From Cryobacterium shii (lineage in GTDB: Bacteria > Actinomycetota > Actinomycetes > Actinomycetales > Microbacteriaceae), in NCBI RefSeq assembly GCF_004402595.1, contig NZ_SOFY01000005.1, positions 27,694-91,693 of the forward strand: a stretch of DNA of 64,000 nt, written 5' to 3'. The notes beneath the pieces are model-generated. The model ran no database searches. It was not told the origin of the DNA and saw only the letters and a program-made list of their open reading frames with translations. Below are positions 63,741 to 64,000 of this stretch, piece after piece. Each line of letters opens with the position of its first letter. Within the stretch, counting starts at the first letter, position 1. The position numbers and the translations under genes were made by a program.

Positions 63741-64000
63741 TCAACCGGTCGTCGCAACACCGGTGCTTGCGGTCAACAGTAGCTCGTTCATCGCTTCGGC
63801 TGGCGTCTTGAATCCGAGTGTCTTACGAGGGCGTTCGTTCAGGGTCTTGGCGACGCCGTCGAGATCGTCCAGGGCGTAGCGGGTGAAGTCGGTGCCTTTG
63901 AGGAAGTACCGGCGCAACAGCCCGTTGGTGTTCTCGTTGCTGGGCCGCTGCCAGGGCGAGTGGGGATCGGCAAAGTAGATCGGCAGCCCGGTCTGGATGC
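63741..64000 (-). mobile_element. IS30-family transposase, C-terminal part
   Basis: The frame enters from the right edge and ends at TGA 63741-63743. It reads IQTGLPIYFADPHSPWQRPS, then ENTNGLLRRYFLKGTDF and LNERPRKTLGFKTPAEAMNE, the conserved end of IS30 transposases with the catalytic glutamate in NENTNG. The terminal inverted repeat probably includes GTTGCGACGACCGGTTGA. The element joins the IS3 remnant at this point and its N-terminal part lies outside the window. Confidence 0.88.

Overview
The window is high-GC actinobacterial DNA. Mycothiol-dependent formaldehyde detoxification, a 1,600-residue NAD-glutamate dehydrogenase, a heliorhodopsin, DUF2207 proteins and the constant recurrence of the word ACGGATGCC / GGCATCCGT point to the family Microbacteriaceae (a Cryobacterium- or Leifsonia-like organism is my guess; sequence alone does not prove the genus). 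No rRNA, tRNA, CRISPR array or replication origin was recognised. Layout. 0-7.4 kb: end of a dienelactone-hydrolase-like gene, a HAD phosphatase, oligopeptidase B, a SNF2-type helicase and a flavodoxin. 7.6-12.2 kb: a tandem pair of membrane-bound GGDEF-EAL proteins that should make and degrade cyclic di-GMP. 12.2-16.4 kb: a Ca2+-type P-ATPase framed by tandem repeats and palindromes. 16.5-24.9 kb: a RecB-like nuclease/helicase, a small unknown gene, an orphan DarT-like DNA ADP-ribosyltransferase, a frameshifted acyltransferase, a universal stress protein, a potassium channel and an HhH protein. 25.1-37.2 kb: housekeeping and detoxification genes, including S-(hydroxymethyl)mycothiol dehydrogenase coupled to a metallo-beta-lactamase-fold hydrolase, and NAD-glutamate dehydrogenase. 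37.3-38.7 kb: a MOSC protein and a heliorhodopsin. 38.8-54.7 kb: a stretch rich in damaged genes (FAD oxidoreductase, GyrI-like, FAD monooxygenase, YdhR-like, DUF2207, MNT/HepT) mixed with intact hydrolases, a diacylglycerol-kinase-like gene, a lytic transglycosylase-like gene and an MFS exporter. 54.9-63.2 kb: a complete four-gene Wadjet operon of the TIGR02677-02680 (DUF2397/DUF2398/SMC/DUF2399) type, transcribed on the minus strand with 4-base stop/start overlaps. 63.4-64.0 kb: an IS3-family remnant interrupted or abutted by an IS30-family transposase that runs off the window. Defence reading: the Wadjet operon lies beside insertion-sequence debris on its 5' side and a broken Xre-MNT/HepT toxin-antitoxin pair on its 3' side, which looks like a plasmid-defence island. 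About 33 kb away lies a DarT-type toxin with a putative zinc-binding N-terminus but no macrodomain antitoxin beside it. The most unusual non-coding signal is a set of long intergenic inverted repeats, 46-96 bp each, with unrelated sequences but one architecture (near-perfect arms of 15-29 bp). Three of the families occur in two to four copies in this window. Several sit at 3' ends, where they may act as terminators, but one copy of the commonest family lies between divergent promoters. Seven genes carry single-base frameshifts, in-frame stops or internal deletions; whether these are real decay or sequencing error cannot be decided from the consensus.
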